A stretch of 35,323 nt of DNA from Clostridia bacterium (GTDB lineage Bacteria > Bacillota > Clostridia > Christensenellales > Aristaeellaceae), in NCBI GenBank assembly GCA_017397765.1, contig JAFQIB010000109.1, positions 1 to 35,323 of the forward strand, written 5' to 3'. The position numbers were made by a program, and so were the translations under genes. Shown here in pieces: positions 24,120 to 32,179 of this stretch. The stretch's first letter is position 1. The number at the start of each line of letters is the position of its first letter. Below the pieces are notes generated by a model. It was not told where the DNA came from. It worked only from the letters and a program-made list of their open reading frames with translations, and searched no databases.

Positions 24120-25205
24120 TTATCGATCCAGGCGCCAGGCCTTCTTGGTGCGCAGAGGCTCCTTGAAGCGGTCCGCCATGCAGCCGCCCTTCTTCTCCAG
24201 CATGCTGACGCAGGCCCGGATGCAGCCGCCGCACTTGGCCATGTTGTAGCCGACCCAGGTGGGGAAATAGTCCTCCAAAGCGGTGTAGACCTTCATGATC
24301 TGCTCCTCGTCCGCCTGAGCCTTGCCCTCCAGCACATCCAGGTCGCCGTTCTTGTTTTCGTCGAAGACTTCCTTGGGCACAAAGGGATTGTAGTAACGGC
24401 CCGCGTGGGTGTAGAAGGCGTAGCAGCGCCACATGTCGATATCGCCCCACTCGCACAGCTTTTCGCCGCCGAGATTGACGGACACCTTTTTGCCGCTCTT
24501 CATGTCCGGGATGCACTGACCAGGGCACTCTCGTACGCAAGCCATGCACTTGCGGCAAAGAGGAGTACCGGAGTACATGTCGTCATACTCCAGCTCCGCG
24601 TCGGTAAAGAGGAAGGCCACACGCTGAAGCGGGCCGAATTCGGGAGTCAGGAGCATCTTGCTCCAGCCGATCTCGCCCAGGCCGCAGACGACCGCCGCCA
24701 GACGGAAGTGGAACTGCAGATCAGGTGCGACGCTCTCCTCACGGACAGGGCGAGTGAATTGCACCGAACGGTGATGCGCCGCCTTGGTTTCCGCCTGCTT
24801 GGAAACATTGATCTGCTCCTCAGGAGACAGGGAGTTGCCGGGAGAACCGTCCATATCGGACACAGAGCCGCGTGCGCCGGTGTTGCGGTACACCATTGCC
24901 TCATAACCCGCATCCTCAATCACGCGACCTACCTGGTACAGAACTGCCGGGGCGTAAATTTCGTTGATGCCGCCGTAGGCCATGGAAGGGTACTGGTAGA
25001 ACTGGGTGCCCTCCTCAATGCCACGCTGCACGCCACGGGGAATGCGGAATGCAAAGCCGATCACGCTCTTGGCCTCCGGGAAGAGGTAACGCGGATCCAT
25101 ATCCTTGGGCGCGCCCTCGAAGCGGGACATGGGACCGATGCCGACCAGGTCAGCGCCAGCAGCCAGCGCCGCTTCCTTGATCATCGCGCTTGTGAGTTTG
25201 CTCAT
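24120..25205 (-). CDS. Iron-sulfur protein of QueG/reductive-dehalogenase type, copy 1
   Basis: The largest of the three at 361 aa. The start MSKLTSAMIKEAALAAGADL follows AAGGAGGAAAGTGAC. It has PEAKSVIGFAFRIPRGVQRG, VVCGLGEIGWSKMLLTPEFG, cluster site CRKCMACVRECPG at about 216-228, and CGGCIRAC near 328-335. Between the cluster sites is an insert absent from the shorter copies (NLGGEKLCEWGDIDMWRCYA). The matching order of landmarks shows three old duplicates rather than recent ones. It follows the U32-like gene by 36 bases. Confidence 0.75.
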   Translation of the reverse strand: MSKLTSAMIKEAALAAGADLVGIGPMSRFEGAPKDMDPRYLFPEAKSVIGFAFRIPRGVQRGIEEGTQFYQYPSMAYGGINEIYAPAVLYQVGRVIEDAGYEAMVYRNTGARGSVSDMDGSPGNSLSPEEQINVSKQAETKAAHHRSVQFTRPVREESVAPDLQFHFRLAAVVCGLGEIGWSKMLLTPEFGPLQRVAFLFTDAELEYDDMYSGTPLCRKCMACVRECPGQCIPDMKSGKKVSVNLGGEKLCEWGDIDMWRCYAFYTHAGRYYNPFVPKEVFDENKNGDLDVLEGKAQADEEQIMKVYTALEDYFPTWVGYNMAKCGGCIRACVSMLEKKGGCMADRFKEPLRTKKAWRLDR

Positions 25206-25241
25206 GGGGTCACTTTCCTCCTTTGTTGTATTTGCTTGCCG

Positions 25242-26348
25242 TCACTTGTTGTGACAGGTTGTGCAATCCTTGGATGTACAGCCGTCGCAGCTGGCGACAC
25301 TTTCCGCCACAGCAACGTCGGTCAGGCTAACGAGGGCACGCTCTGCCGCCTCACGGCAGTAGCTGCAGTCTCCGCCATGCTCGCAGATATGTCCGCAGCT
25401 GGCGACCCATCTTCCATATCCCACGGGCAGGCGCTGATTTTCTAGCACCTGAGGGTAAAGGGTCTTGGCGTGATCTGGCTCCAGCAGCTCCAGGAGATTT
25501 CCGGTGTAATGGCCCTCGGCGTAAGCGCGGAGCACTCGCGCAGGTGCACTGTTGACGCGGGTTGCCAGCTTCATCGCGGTAACCAGCCCCTCGTATAGGC
25601 CTGTATCCTCCGGACGGATGAAGTTCAGCCGGCGTAGATATACGCCCTTGTCCTCCTTCGCTGCGCGGGACAGGTAAGGCCTGCACACGCCGGAGAAGGA
25701 CGAGGCATTGTTCATCTGCACAATTTCACTCTCATGGGAGACAAGGTTATCGTGAAACTGACGAGCCGAACAGTTGTTGAGGCACCCGCTGTTGGCCAGC
25801 AGGTAGCTCTTCTTGCCGTGGTTGTCGCACCAATGGCACAGCTCCCGCAGCGCAGGCAGATCACGATTCAGCTCCCGCTTGATGTAGAAGGAGTCGAACA
25901 CGTCGGAGAGGTACTCCATGCCCGCGATGGTGCCGATCTCCATATTAACGGAGGCTCGCACCTCCTTGTCAGGGAAATTCTCCTTGACGAGCTTTGCCAG
26001 TACGGGAGACGTGGTCGTCACCGAGGACAGCCCAAAGCGGTCGCTCAGCTCGTCCACCGTGTCGCAGACCTCGATCATCAGGCTGCGGGAGAGGCTGCGT
26101 CCACCATAGCAGTTGCCGTTGAGGAGCAGGTTGAATACCAGCCCCGCATCGGAGAGGCGCTGAAGGTCCTCCTCCATGCAGCGACGGGCCTGGGAGGGCG
26201 TCAAATGCTCATGCGCGCTGCTGGCATGGCGGCCATTAGGCATATTCCCCCATGAAAAATAAACTTCCTGGATCCGATCCTTGCAGCGAAGGATCTCACT
26301 CATGAACGCATCGTTTTCCATGAGCTGATAGCCGACCAGCCACTTCAT
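25242..26348 (-). CDS. U32-like cysteine-rich protein, first gene of the iron-sulfur operon
   Basis: A 368-aa cytoplasmic protein. The barrel-like text (KWLVGYQLMENDAFMSEIL, LRCKDRIQEVYFSWGNMP, VRASVNMEIGTIAGMEYLSD) and the SGCLNNCSARQFHDN segment resemble the peptidase-U32 superfamily. Several members of that family (UbiU/UbiV, RlhA, TrhP) are now known as iron-sulfur proteins for oxygen-independent hydroxylation of small molecules or RNA, so the old name 'peptidase' should not be trusted. The C-terminus adds an unusual cysteine cluster, CGHICEHGGDCSYC and CDGCTSKDCTTC, fit for further iron-sulfur or zinc. The start at 26348 follows AGAGGTC; an ATG 28 codons upstream would read through the promoter. 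Family assignment is moderate. Confidence 0.65.
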   Translation of the reverse strand: MKWLVGYQLMENDAFMSEILRCKDRIQEVYFSWGNMPNGRHASSAHEHLTPSQARRCMEEDLQRLSDAGLVFNLLLNGNCYGGRSLSRSLMIEVCDTVDELSDRFGLSSVTTTSPVLAKLVKENFPDKEVRASVNMEIGTIAGMEYLSDVFDSFYIKRELNRDLPALRELCHWCDNHGKKSYLLANSGCLNNCSARQFHDNLVSHESEIVQMNNASSFSGVCRPYLSRAAKEDKGVYLRRLNFIRPEDTGLYEGLVTAMKLATRVNSAPARVLRAYAEGHYTGNLLELLEPDHAKTLYPQVLENQRLPVGYGRWVASCGHICEHGGDCSYCREAAERALVSLTDVAVAESVASCDGCTSKDCTTCHNK

Positions 26349-26391
26349 AAACAGACCTCTTTCCTTGTTTCGGGTCTTTTGCCCAACGATC

Positions 26392-26397
26392 AGTATA
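26392..26397 (-). promoter_or_regulatory. -10 box of the U32/iron-sulfur operon
   Basis: TATACT on the minus strand (5/6 to consensus) lies 44 bases before the ATG at 26348. No good -35 stands 16-18 bases upstream (TTCCGC at best), which fits activation by the divergent AraC-type regulator. AGTATACT here is also a palindrome. Confidence 0.45.
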
Positions 26398-26463
26398 CTC
26401 CACCGCGCAATCCGGCGGAATACGACAAACAAACATATACCCGTGTAAAATAAAGATTTACCA

Positions 26464-26493
26464 TTGTCAGAAGCACATCACATGTGTTATGCT
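26464..26493 (+). promoter_or_regulatory. Promoter of the AraC regulator at 26532
   Basis: -35 TTGTCA (26464-26469, 5/6) and -10 TATGCT (26488-26493, 4/6) are 18 bases apart. The spacer carries CACATCACATGTG, including the palindrome CACATGTG, which may be a control site. Confidence 0.5.
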
Positions 26494-26531
26494 GGATCTG
26501 ACTTTGAAATCGCTGCCCTGGAGGTGTCATC

Positions 26532-27413
26532 ATGCCGCCCATCATCCGCCCGTTTCAGGAGATTGCACCCTTTTGCCGCTTTGCCGGACGCATCGTCATC
26601 CCCACCGGGAATCCCATGCCCCTGCGTACAGCCTACGATCACCGGCTCTTCTTTGCGCTGGATGACCATGCCGTGATTCAGATCGCGGACAGCACGTACC
26701 CGATGCAACAGGGCAGCTGTGCGCTGGTGCTGTCCGGCACGCCCTACGCCATTCAGGCCAAGGACATGGATGTAGCCTTCATCGCGGTGAATTTTGACTT
26801 TTTCCCCAACGGGCACCAGGCGACGCCCACGCCCCTGCCCATGACTGCACCAGGGCTGCTCAACCGCAGCCGGCTGGTAGAGCATATCTCCTTCGAAGAG
26901 GGCTTTTTTTCCGAGGGCTATGTGCATCTGCCAGGTCAATTCCGCCTCACGCCCTGGCTGGAGAGCCTGGTGAGCGAGTACGAGCGCGCAGAATTGCTCC
27001 ACGGCCAACAGACGCGGTCGCTACTGACGCTGTGCTTGAACCATATCTTCCGGCGGCTGATGCAGAGCGTTCCCCAGCGCAGTGTGGACGCGCATCAGGA
27101 CATCCTGGACTTCATCGCCGCCCACTACTGCGAGCCTCTGACAAACCGGGACATTGCCGAGCGATTCCACTATCATCCGAACTATGTCAACCACATCGTG
27201 CAGAAGCAGACAGGATTGTCCCTCCACCGGTATCTGCTGCGTTTACGCATTCACCGGGCGACAGAGCTACTGCTTTCAGGCAGCGAGAGTATTTCCAACA
27301 TTGCCCGCATGACCGGCTTTTCGGACGCCAATTACTTTACGCAGTACTTCAAGATGTGCGTCGGCGTGTCGCCCAGCACCTTTCGTGGTGATCATACTCC
27401 TAAAGAAGGCTGA
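26532..27413 (+). CDS. AraC-family transcriptional regulator
   Basis: A 293-aa soluble regulator. Residues about 1-150 form a cupin-like ligand domain (ALDDHAVIQIADSTYPMQQG, GTPYAIQAKDMDVAFIAVNF). The AraC DNA-binding domain covers about 190-290 with both helix-turn-helices (NRDIAERFHYHPNYVNHIVQ and ISNIARMTGFSDANYFTQYF). The start ATG follows CTGGAGGTGT. It diverges from the U32/iron-sulfur operon across a 183-base gap, so it most likely controls that operon in response to a small ligand; it is also convergent with the GH43 gene and could influence it. The family is certain, the target inferred. Confidence 0.92.
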   Translation: MPPIIRPFQEIAPFCRFAGRIVIPTGNPMPLRTAYDHRLFFALDDHAVIQIADSTYPMQQGSCALVLSGTPYAIQAKDMDVAFIAVNFDFFPNGHQATPTPLPMTAPGLLNRSRLVEHISFEEGFFSEGYVHLPGQFRLTPWLESLVSEYERAELLHGQQTRSLLTLCLNHIFRRLMQSVPQRSVDAHQDILDFIAAHYCEPLTNRDIAERFHYHPNYVNHIVQKQTGLSLHRYLLRLRIHRATELLLSGSESISNIARMTGFSDANYFTQYFKMCVGVSPSTFRGDHTPKEG

Positions 27414-27438
27414 TTCCACCCCGCATATATTCCATGAT

Positions 27439-27472
27439 CCCCGGACGGCTTGCTGTGTGCAGTCGTCCGGGG
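27439..27472. terminator. Terminator between convergent AraC and GH43 genes
   Basis: A 9-bp perfect stem, CCCCGGACG (27439-27447) with CGTCCGGGG (27464-27472), is followed on the plus strand by TTGTTTCGTTGC. It ends the AraC gene and lies 12 bases past the stop of the opposite GH43 gene, so it can serve both. Confidence 0.65.
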
Positions 27473-27484
27473 TTGTTTCGTTGC

Positions 27485-30400
27485 TTATTCTTCAAAGCCG
27501 CTGACGATTTCCATCAGGGATTCAGCCTTCACAGTGAAAGCGTAGGTACTGGTCAGATCCGGCTCGAAGAACACAGGATGCCCATTCGCGGCCCACTCAA
27601 AGGGCTGCGCCAGGATGGAACGGCCAGACCAGCCGCTGCCGGAACCCAGCTGACCATGGTAAACGATCCAGTCCTCTACGGAACCGTCGTCATTCACCAC
27701 CTTGGTGAAGGCCGCATGACCCGGACCATAAACGGAGTTGGCAGGCGTTTCCTCGTCGATGTATTTGGTCAGGACGGGTTCGGGCGCTTTCACCCAGTCA
27801 GCAGGGTTGAGAACGTTGCCACCCCGTTTCAGGGTCAGCTTACCCAGGCAGTATTCATCACACCAGCTGCCAGAGGCAGAATAGATGATGTGAATGGTCC
27901 CGTCAGGGCCGACCAGAGGCGTCGCACCTTCCACCACCTTTGGCAGGCTATCGCTGGAGCCGCGCATTTCCCATTCGTATTCGGGCTTGCAGATGATCAC
28001 CGGAGTCGTCGCGAGCTGGGTAGGACTGGCCATCTCCGCTGCATAGAGATACTGCTCGGTGTTGCCTGCATCACGGCCGGTGAAGAAATAGTATCGCACA
28101 CCGCTCAGCTCCGCAATATGGGGGCCGATCGCCCACAAATCGGGCAGATTATCCCCCTGCAGCGCGCCGAGGAACTCATACTCTCCCATGGGATCGCCAG
28201 TCTTTGCCTTGAGCACGTAAACGCGATGGTTGACATTGAGTCCGTCGTCGCAGGCGACATAGATATACCACTCGCCGTCCAGAAGGTAGAGCTTGGGCGA
28301 CCACAGCTCCTCCGACCAGGGGTGACCGTTTTCCGGCTTCCAGACAATAACGCCCTGAGCATGTCCCAATCCAGCAATGGTGGAGGCCTTGTACATATTC
28401 AGCACATATTCGCCGCCCACACCACCGGCCTTCATCATGTAATACACGCCGTCATGATACGTGATCGAAGGATCCGCGCCGGACATGATCGGGTTCTGGA
28501 AGGTCACACGATGTTCACCGACATAGGCGTTCATTGCGGTCTCGCTGGCGGTGAAGGAAGAGGTGTTTTCACCTGCCAAAGGCGAATCAAGCTGCTCAGT
28601 GCCGGTGATGGCGACCGTTTTGAGGAATTCGCCGCCCATTACGTCCACATGGAACGCGCCGTTCAGCGCCGTTTTTTCATAGTTGGCAGAGGCCGCGATG
28701 TTGCCGTTGAATTCGCCGCCGGTGATGGTTAGCTTCACACATCCGTCCACCGTACCGCAGACCGTGTCGGAGCCTGGATCGCACAGACCGTACAGTCCCT
28801 TCTGGAAGCTGCCGCCGGTGATGTTCATCACAATATCGCCATTCTGGTTGTTCTGGCCGCCGCCGGTCACCACACCCCAGAAGCTGCCGCCGCTGATGTT
28901 CATCACAATATCGCCCGCAATGCTCCGCATGGTCGCATCGCCCTGAGCACCGCGGCGGTTGCCTCCGCGAACGATCTGCCAGTCTCCGCTCATGATGGTC
29001 AGAGACGTGCAGCTGATGTCCGGCGAGGCAGCATCCACCGCATTCACGCCGGCCGTCACGCCGATGTAGTTGGATGCGCCGTCGCGGGTGCAGGTCACGC
29101 CCTCACCGATGATCACATCATGACCATTGCAGGTGATGAGCAGATTGCTCTGCTTGACCAGGATGTTGATGTTCTCCATCGTGACCGGGCCGTCGAAGGT
29201 CATATATGCGCCCACGGACAGAGATGCATACTTCGTTTCGCGGTAGTCCACGCCATCCGCGACAGAGGTAATGGTGATGCGCTCATCGATGTCAGGCGTC
29301 ACCAGCGGCTGGGTGATGGAGCAGGGGCCGCAAAGCACGACCATACCGCCGTCCTTGAGCGTTGCCAGCGCATCCACGATGCTGCCCAAGGGCGAAGACG
29401 CAGAGGAGCCGTCGCCCTTGCCGCCATCGCGCACATACACAGCCGGATGACCATCCACCTGTGTGGCCTGCGCCAGCGTCAGACGAACATTGGCCTTCAC
29501 AGTGGGCTCCTCTCGGAGAACGGCGGTAAGCGTCAGCACAGGCCTGGTCTCATCAGCAGAAATGGTCAGCAAACCATCTTCGCTCACTGCAGACTGCTCG
29601 GAGTCCACACTCCACAATACCTCACCCTCGCCCGTCAGTTCACCGGTGAAGGCATATTCCGCCCCACGAACGACCAGCATATCGCCCTCTGGAATACGCA
29701 GACTGCGGATCTCACCGGGCACACCGTCGGTATATACAAAACTGTGGAAGGTGCGGTAATACAAGCTCTTCGCGTCATACTGCGTACCATCGGCCCGCAG
29801 CACGCTGTGGCTGCTGCCGGGAATCAGCTCGCTGCCGGTCACGACCACCGCCGGGCCCAGCTCTGCGCCGGAGAGGTGAACGGTCAGCATGCCGTAGACC
29901 TCCGTGGCAGGGCTATCCATGTAAACGGTTCCGATATTCGCCTCGAAGCTGCCGCCGGTGACGTTGATGACCACATTGCCGTTGTGGACGCCGTTAAACT
30001 CATTCGTACCCAGGCGGCATACGCCATACACGCCCTTGCGGAACGTGCCGCCGGAAATGCTCAGGAGGATATCACCCTCCTGGCTGTTCTGACCGCCGCC
30101 GAAAACCAGATCGGTGAATTCACCGCCGGTGATGGTGACCTTCGTATCTCCCTTAATGATACGGTGGGTGGCGCTTCCGCCGACCTGACGGCGGTTTCCG
30201 CCACGGATCTGCGCCCAGGTGCCGCTCATGATGGTCAGGTCGGTAGACTGGGTTCCTGCTTCGGCCGCAGAGGCTTTTACGAGATTACTGCCGCCATTCA
30301 CGCCGATATAATTGGTAGAGCCGTCCTTCGTGCAACTCAGCCCCTCACCCAGAACGACGCGGTTGCCGTTGCAGATGATCAGGGAGTTTTTTTCCGCCGC

Positions 30401-30754
30401 CACAATCTGCATATGCTCAAAGGTGATTTCGCCATTTAGCTCAAGGATTCCGGCAATGTACAGGCCACAACCTTCCCCTTGATAGCTCACGCCGGCATCT
30501 TCAGCGGTGATGATCACGGAGCCGGTCGTCGCAGGCAGAGCTTCCCCACCGACATCAACGCGGCCGCAGATGATCACCCTTCCGCCATCGGGCAACGCCG
30601 CAAAAGCCTCCGACAGGCTGGACAATGCTGCCTCAGGAGAGGAGCCATCCCCCGTTCCGCCGCTGCACACATAGACAGTCTCTGCCTCTGCTGCTGCAAC
30701 GCCCCAGATCGCCAGCAGCATCAGCAGAAGGAGCAGGCATTTTGTCAATTTCAT
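27485..30754 (-). CDS. Large secreted protein: two beta-helix-like modules plus GH43 glycosidase domain
   Basis: 1089 aa. The signal peptide is MKLTKCLLLLLMLLAIWGVA followed by AAEAE. Residues about 27-330 and 436-745 are two copies of one module: each opens with YV..GG.GDGSS and a 'LPDGGRV'/'LKDGGMV' strand and later has IRGGNRR/VRGGNRR, ITGGEF/ISGGSF and FGGGQN/TGGGQN repeats, typical of a right-handed beta-helix. Between them about 345-425 is an Ig-like domain (VLWSVDSEQSAVSEDGLLTI). Residues about 753-1080 are a GH43 five-bladed propeller: NPIMSGADPSITYHDGVYYM (base Asp), DLWAIGPHI (second Asp), VVEGATPLV (acid Glu). It probably removes arabinose or xylose side chains outside the cell. 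No sortase or S-layer anchor is seen. The start follows AGGGAGGAA. Confidence 0.82.
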   Translation of the reverse strand: MKLTKCLLLLLMLLAIWGVAAAEAETVYVCSGGTGDGSSPEAALSSLSEAFAALPDGGRVIICGRVDVGGEALPATTGSVIITAEDAGVSYQGEGCGLYIAGILELNGEITFEHMQIVAAEKNSLIICNGNRVVLGEGLSCTKDGSTNYIGVNGGSNLVKASAAEAGTQSTDLTIMSGTWAQIRGGNRRQVGGSATHRIIKGDTKVTITGGEFTDLVFGGGQNSQEGDILLSISGGTFRKGVYGVCRLGTNEFNGVHNGNVVINVTGGSFEANIGTVYMDSPATEVYGMLTVHLSGAELGPAVVVTGSELIPGSSHSVLRADGTQYDAKSLYYRTFHSFVYTDGVPGEIRSLRIPEGDMLVVRGAEYAFTGELTGEGEVLWSVDSEQSAVSEDGLLTISADETRPVLTLTAVLREEPTVKANVRLTLAQATQVDGHPAVYVRDGGKGDGSSASSPLGSIVDALATLKDGGMVVLCGPCSITQPLVTPDIDERITITSVADGVDYRETKYASLSVGAYMTFDGPVTMENINILVKQSNLLITCNGHDVIIGEGVTCTRDGASNYIGVTAGVNAVDAASPDISCTSLTIMSGDWQIVRGGNRRGAQGDATMRSIAGDIVMNISGGSFWGVVTGGGQNNQNGDIVMNITGGSFQKGLYGLCDPGSDTVCGTVDGCVKLTITGGEFNGNIAASANYEKTALNGAFHVDVMGGEFLKTVAITGTEQLDSPLAGENTSSFTASETAMNAYVGEHRVTFQNPIMSGADPSITYHDGVYYMMKAGGVGGEYVLNMYKASTIAGLGHAQGVIVWKPENGHPWSEELWSPKLYLLDGEWYIYVACDDGLNVNHRVYVLKAKTGDPMGEYEFLGALQGDNLPDLWAIGPHIAELSGVRYYFFTGRDAGNTEQYLYAAEMASPTQLATTPVIICKPEYEWEMRGSSDSLPKVVEGATPLVGPDGTIHIIYSASGSWCDEYCLGKLTLKRGGNVLNPADWVKAPEPVLTKYIDEETPANSVYGPGHAAFTKVVNDDGSVEDWIVYHGQLGSGSGWSGRSILAQPFEWAANGHPVFFEPDLTSTYAFTVKAESLMEIVSGFEE

Positions 30755-30790
30755 CGTTATTCCTCCCTAAAACACGTTGTTTATGGCCAT

Positions 30791-30820
30791 ATTTTACCCA
30801 TTTCGTCCGAATGATGACAA
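30791..30820 (-). promoter_or_regulatory. Promoter of the GH43 gene
   Basis: On the minus strand, -35 TTGTCA (30815-30820, 5/6) and -10 TAAAAT (30791-30796, 5/6) are 18 bases apart, about 37 bases before the ATG. The rest of the gap to 30908 shows no gene. Confidence 0.65.
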
Positions 30821-30908
30821 TATGTACTCCTTCGGGGAGAATGTGTTTTCTTCATTTCTTGGTTATGTATCTTGCTGAACAGAGGCCATCGGATTACACA
30901 TCAACAAA

Positions 30909-30942
30909 AAAACTCGCAAAAGCGTCTGCTTCTGCGAGTTTT
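30909..30942 (-). terminator. Terminator after the YeiH-type transporter
   Basis: AAAACTCGCA (30909-30918) pairs with TGCGAGTTTT (30933-30942), with further pairing inside. On the minus strand the stem is followed by TTTG, adding to an unbroken U-run of seven. It lies 21 bases past the stop and is a classical intrinsic terminator. Confidence 0.88.
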
Positions 30943-30963
30943 ATGTCTTTCATTACAGCGGGA

Positions 30964-31992
30964 TCACACAACGCCCATGCCCATCTCCACCAGCAGCGCC
31001 ACAATCACCACCAGCGCGGAGATGATAAAGCCGTGAAGCATAGGACGGATACCTGCCCTCTTCATGCTGGCAAAGGAGGTATTCAGACCAATGGCCGCCA
31101 ATGCGCAGACCATCAGGAATTTACTGATTTGCTTTGTGCTGGATACCGCCTGTGCAGGAAGCTGGAAGATGCTCGCTATGACGGACATGGCCAGAAAGCC
31201 CAGAATGAACCAGGGAAAAATCCTGCGCAGGGACACATTGGCCTTCAGCGCCGTGCCTTCCTGCTGAAGAGCGGCGGCTTCCTTCCGTTTGATGTGCAGC
31301 TGAATGAACGCAAATACAAGCACCGAAGGGATGATCGTCAGCGTCCGTGTGAGCTTGACCATGGTTGCAAAGTCTCCCGCCGCTTCGGAAAACGCGTAGC
31401 CCGTTGCCACCACCGAGGAGGTATCATTCACCGCCGTACCTGCCCAGATGCCGAAGGCCTGATCCGTCATGCCCAGCGCGCGGCCCATGATCGGGAACAG
31501 CACGATCATCGCCATGTCAAACAGGAACGTTGCAGACATCGCGTAGGCGACATCATTATCGTCCGCATCAATGACAGAGGAGATCGCTGCAATGGCAGAA
31601 CCTCCGCAGATCCCCGTGCCTGCTGAAATCAGATTGGACAGTTTCCAGTTCAGTCCCAACGCACGGCCGATGAAATACCCGCCGCCAAAGCAGGTCAGCA
31701 GTGTAAATACCATCACCGTCAGCGACATCCGGCCCACATCCAGGATGGTGGTGATATTCAGCGACAGGCCCAGAAGGATGATGGCAAACTTGAGCACCTT
31801 TTTAGCGGTAAACTTCAGCCCACTGGCAAACAGGTCTGTTCTACAGACCCATTGGTTAAGAAACATGCCAATGAACATCGCGATCACAGCCGAGCCGATC
31901 AGAGGGATCGGCAGGAGACTCTCCAGCCAACAGGCCAACACAGCAATGCTCACCGGCAGCACAATTCCAGGAAGCATCTTCGTAAAACGCAT
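30964..31992 (-). CDS. YeiH-family (putative sulfate exporter) membrane transporter
   Basis: A 342-aa polytopic membrane protein with about nine or ten helices. It has family landmarks KVLKFAIILLGLSLNITTIL, NLISAGTGICGGSAIAAIS, FGIWAGTAVNDTSSVVATGY, and the C-terminal KFLMVCALAAIGLNTSF. Members are annotated as putative sulfate exporters; direct proof of substrate is scarce, and relatives may export sulfite or organosulfur products. The start follows AAGGAG. It is monocistronic, with its own promoter and terminator, divergent from the CE7 esterase. No sulfur-metabolism gene is next to it, so its role here is open. Confidence 0.88.
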   Translation of the reverse strand: MRFTKMLPGIVLPVSIAVLACWLESLLPIPLIGSAVIAMFIGMFLNQWVCRTDLFASGLKFTAKKVLKFAIILLGLSLNITTILDVGRMSLTVMVFTLLTCFGGGYFIGRALGLNWKLSNLISAGTGICGGSAIAAISSVIDADDNDVAYAMSATFLFDMAMIVLFPIMGRALGMTDQAFGIWAGTAVNDTSSVVATGYAFSEAAGDFATMVKLTRTLTIIPSVLVFAFIQLHIKRKEAAALQQEGTALKANVSLRRIFPWFILGFLAMSVIASIFQLPAQAVSSTKQISKFLMVCALAAIGLNTSFASMKRAGIRPMLHGFIISALVVIVALLVEMGMGVV

Positions 31993-32027
31993 TCTCCGAA
32001 CTCCTTATCGTTATATTTCTAATCAGT

Positions 32028-32056
32028 ATCATACATTGATCTCCGGCAGATATCAA
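32028..32056 (-). promoter_or_regulatory. Sigma-A promoter of the YeiH-type gene
   Basis: On the minus strand, -35 TTGATA (32051-32056, 5/6) and -10 TATGAT (32028-32033, 5/6) are 17 bases apart, 36 bases before the ATG. No equally good promoter was found for the divergent esterase; TATTAT at 32142 is a possible -10 without a -35. Confidence 0.7.
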
Positions 32057-32179
32057 TATGTGTTTTTCATCAACAGGCACGACTGGGAATTACATGTCCC
32101 CCGCCGATGAATTACAAAGCGTATCAGTCGCAAGAAGGTGGTATTATAACAAGCATACACTAGCAAGGAGGAATCTGAT

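Noticed and set aside
23070..25445. Open frame of 791 codons on the plus strand opposite the iron-sulfur genes
   Set aside because: Shadow of the minus-strand genes, which have ribosome sites, cysteine motifs and coupled starts; the plus frame has none.
31571..32110. 179-codon plus-strand frame across the YeiH/esterase divergent region
   Set aside because: It overlaps the YeiH coding sequence and its promoter and has no ribosome site or recognisable domain.
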